From: Cymbomonas tetramitiformis | Lineage: Eukaryota > Chlorophyta > Pyramimonadophyceae > Pyramimonadales > Pyramimonadaceae | DNA: 20,174 nucleotides | Direction: 5' to 3' | Assembly: GCA_001247695.2 (NCBI GenBank) | Contig: LGRX02015546.1 | Span: forward strand, 1 to 20,174 | Shown: positions 18,447 to 20,174 of the stretch, in pieces | Layout: each line of letters begins with the position of its first letter | How positions within the stretch are numbered: the stretch's first letter is position 1 | The notes under the pieces: model-generated | What the model was told of the DNA's origin: nothing | What the model saw: the letters and a program-made list of their open reading frames with translations, nothing else | Database searches by the model: none | Position numbers and translations under genes: made by a program

Positions 18447-20038
18447 TCAGGGCGCGTCTACGTTGCAGATGGAGGGTGTCATATCCCAAGATGGGCGCGA
18501 TGTCAGATGGGCCTGGGGGACCTGGGTCGGGAGGCGGAGGTCGTAGGGCCCGATGATGAAGGCTATAAAGGGCTCGAGGCCGGAGTCGCTGTCCCGAAAC
18601 AGGGATTGGTAGTTAATTTGGTTGTCGATGTCCACGTGGGAGGGGTTCGGCTCGAACACCGGGTGGCTGTGGTACCATCCAACTACTTTCATCTCGGCCG
18701 CTGCAATCTCCGCCCGCATCTCGACCTCTGCCACCGGGTCCATTTCCACATCACGCCCTGAGGCTTTCCCTCGGCCGGGGAACACCTGTGCCCGCCCGAT
18801 CCGCGCCTTGTGATGCACAGGCTGGTGAGTCATTCATGGACAGCCACCTGGCGTTTACATCCCGACGTCAATCTGGATCCTCGCATGTCTGTCCGCGAAC
18901 TCCCGAACGAGAGGGTGCAAGATTCGTGCATTCGGCATTGGGCCATAGCTGGTTTGCTTGATGCGCCTGTCACGCTTGCTCGAATAGTAACACTTGAAGC
19001 ACCTTCTCATTCGCCGTGCCCAAAGACAGAAGCTTCATTGCCAAGGAGCAGATATCTGCCCGCTTCTAAAGTGGCATAAGAGTAGCTCAGGGGCACCTTC
19101 TGAACGAGGATGGTTCGAGAGGCGGCGTCGAAGTGGCCACCCAGGAGGCCTATGACCTCGTTCGAACACATATGGGCGTGGAGGTCCATCAGCACCGCCA
19201 CGCTTGGGTCCATCTCGACCTTGAATGGCTGGGCCTGGGCTAAGCCTGATCCAGCACAGCCCAGGAACCGGCAGCAGGGCACCAGTGCCAGCGACTGCGA
19301 TGCATTGCGGTATGTGGAGGCCTGCGATTCAGTCCCCACCCACACCCCGAAACACTCTCGTCAATGCGTAGACGCTTGCCTCTCAGCACTCTTCATGGCT
19401 CTTCAGACTAGCATGGGCGGCTCGCCCCTAAACCCAAGGTCTCTACACGGACACCTGCCCTTCAACTCCAGCCCTCACCCCCCATTGAAAACTCTCCCAC
19501 GGAGATTGCGGGCGAGTTTGCCATTCAGTTCTTTTGCCCGTTCAAGCATCCTCTTGAACAGTGAGCGGAGGACTTCGTGCACCTGCGTTGGATCACATGC
19601 CAGGGACGCAAGGATCAAGTGAACATCGATGGCAGGTTTGCACACCTGGGTCATATCCCGGCGAGGCCGGTTGAGGGCGTACTCAGTGGGCTCGGTAGGG
19701 GGTGGAGGGGGGACAGAGTCTTCCTCAGGGTCTACGGGCTTCCTCTTCTTCGACACTGCTCGCTGCACCTTTGCTGCTGCAGCACACCCGTGAGCCCCCA
19801 GCCCTTCAGCGCCACTTGGGCGAGCAGTCGCTTGCCCTCAGGGAAGCGCCTCCGGGGGTGCCTAAGACAGCCACAGCCGGGAACATGGGGGCGCAAGTGA
19901 GAAGGCAAGCAGAAACGTACTCTCTGCGGTCTGTGCAGACGCACTAGCCTCCGCCTCCTTCTCGTCCCCATCCTCCACGGTGGTGCGCTCAGGCGGTTCT
20001 GCACACGCCTTCTCCTCCGTTAGGAATGTCTCCAGCAT
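18447..20038 (-). CDS. MYSM1/MPND-like JAMM deubiquitinase (MPN+ domain)
   Basis: Predicted zinc isopeptidase that removes ubiquitin; in animals MYSM1 acts on histone H2A in the nucleus. Exons: about 20038-19921 (ATG, acidic), a poorly resolved segment about 19860-19770, 19768-19646 (KKRK basic patch, then proline-rich), 19582-19501, 19239-19097, and 18785 to 18522 or to the stop at 18447. Joins 19501/19239 and 19097/18785 are phase-consistent, with GT and AG ends. The MPN domain starts at QPFKVEMDPSVAV. The catalytic Glu lies in SNEVIGLLGG, and the HxHPx6SxxD metal motif is intact as HSHPVFEPNPSHVD, so the enzyme should be active. FIAFIIGPYD closes the core. No SANT or SWIRM domain is visible, so it is closer to a short algal/plant-type MPN protein than to full animal MYSM1. 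The 63-nt intron 19583-19645 is in frame without stops and could be retained. The C-terminus after 18522 is uncertain. Confidence 0.8.
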
Positions 20039-20056
20039 CTCGGGAAAAAGAAAAAA

Positions 20057-20070
20057 CCTAAACCTAAACC
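20057..20070. repeat. Short CCTAAA run
   Basis: cctaaacctaaacc, two units and a part, next to an A-rich stretch. It resembles telomere-type repeats but is too short to show a telomeric origin, and on the minus strand it forms part of a pyrimidine-rich tract just before the ATG at 20038. Confidence 0.6.
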
Positions 20071-20076
20071 ATCAGC

Positions 20077-20174
20077 AGATGCGGGTGGATGAGGAAGGTG
20101 CCCATCATGTGGGCGGATGATGAGGGGGGGCATCATGCGGGTGGATGAGGAGGGGAACATCATGCGGATAGATA
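20077..20174. repeat. ~28-bp minisatellite running off the right edge
   Basis: Four diverged units share a core close to gcgggtggatgagga (starts near 20081, 20109, 20137 and 20164; the last is cut by the window). It lies upstream of the deubiquitinase gene start. Confidence 0.8.

Overview
The window is nuclear DNA from an intron-rich eukaryote. Nearly every recognisable protein is split by GT-AG introns of roughly 60-650 nt, plus at least one probable GC-AG intron. Gene content points to a unicellular alga or similar protist, but no species can be named: a membrane fatty-acid desaturase-like protein, a MYSM1-like JAMM deubiquitinase, and a membrane protein with the layout of a P2X-type channel. 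No rRNA, tRNA, CRISPR array or bacterial operon was seen.

Layout. (1) 298-6233, minus: a gene of about 17 exons for a protein with one N-terminal membrane segment, a long Cys- and N-glycosylation-rich loop, a second membrane segment and a C-terminal EF-hand. Three of its large introns and its 3' flank each carry a different minisatellite. (2) 6234-6977: the interval between two divergent genes, with a pyrimidine tract, a microsatellite and a 10-bp palindrome. (3) 6978-10856, plus: a fatty-acid desaturase-like gene that can be assembled phase-perfectly from 10 exons into 370 residues, with a polyadenylation signal 33 nt after the stop. (4) 10895-13177: no gene recognised. (5) 13178-15266: probable mobile-element remnant on the minus strand. 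It holds a Rep/replicase-like protein with one apparent 1-nt frameshift, an unbroken 165-residue ORF of unknown function upstream, and a hairpin just before that ORF. (6) 15267-18330: AT-rich spacer, then two tentative small minus-strand genes. (7) 18331-20038, minus: MYSM1/MPND-like deubiquitinase with all JAMM metal ligands. (8) The right edge enters a ~28-bp minisatellite next to a short CCTAAA run.

The genes look like independent transcription units and not a pathway cluster. The most notable items are the EF-hand-bearing two-membrane-segment protein, whose EF-hand loop is completed only by splicing a GC-AG intron, and the Rep-like element. Exon models were derived by hand from reading frame, splice-site sequence, phase continuity and family resemblance; junctions I could not resolve are stated.
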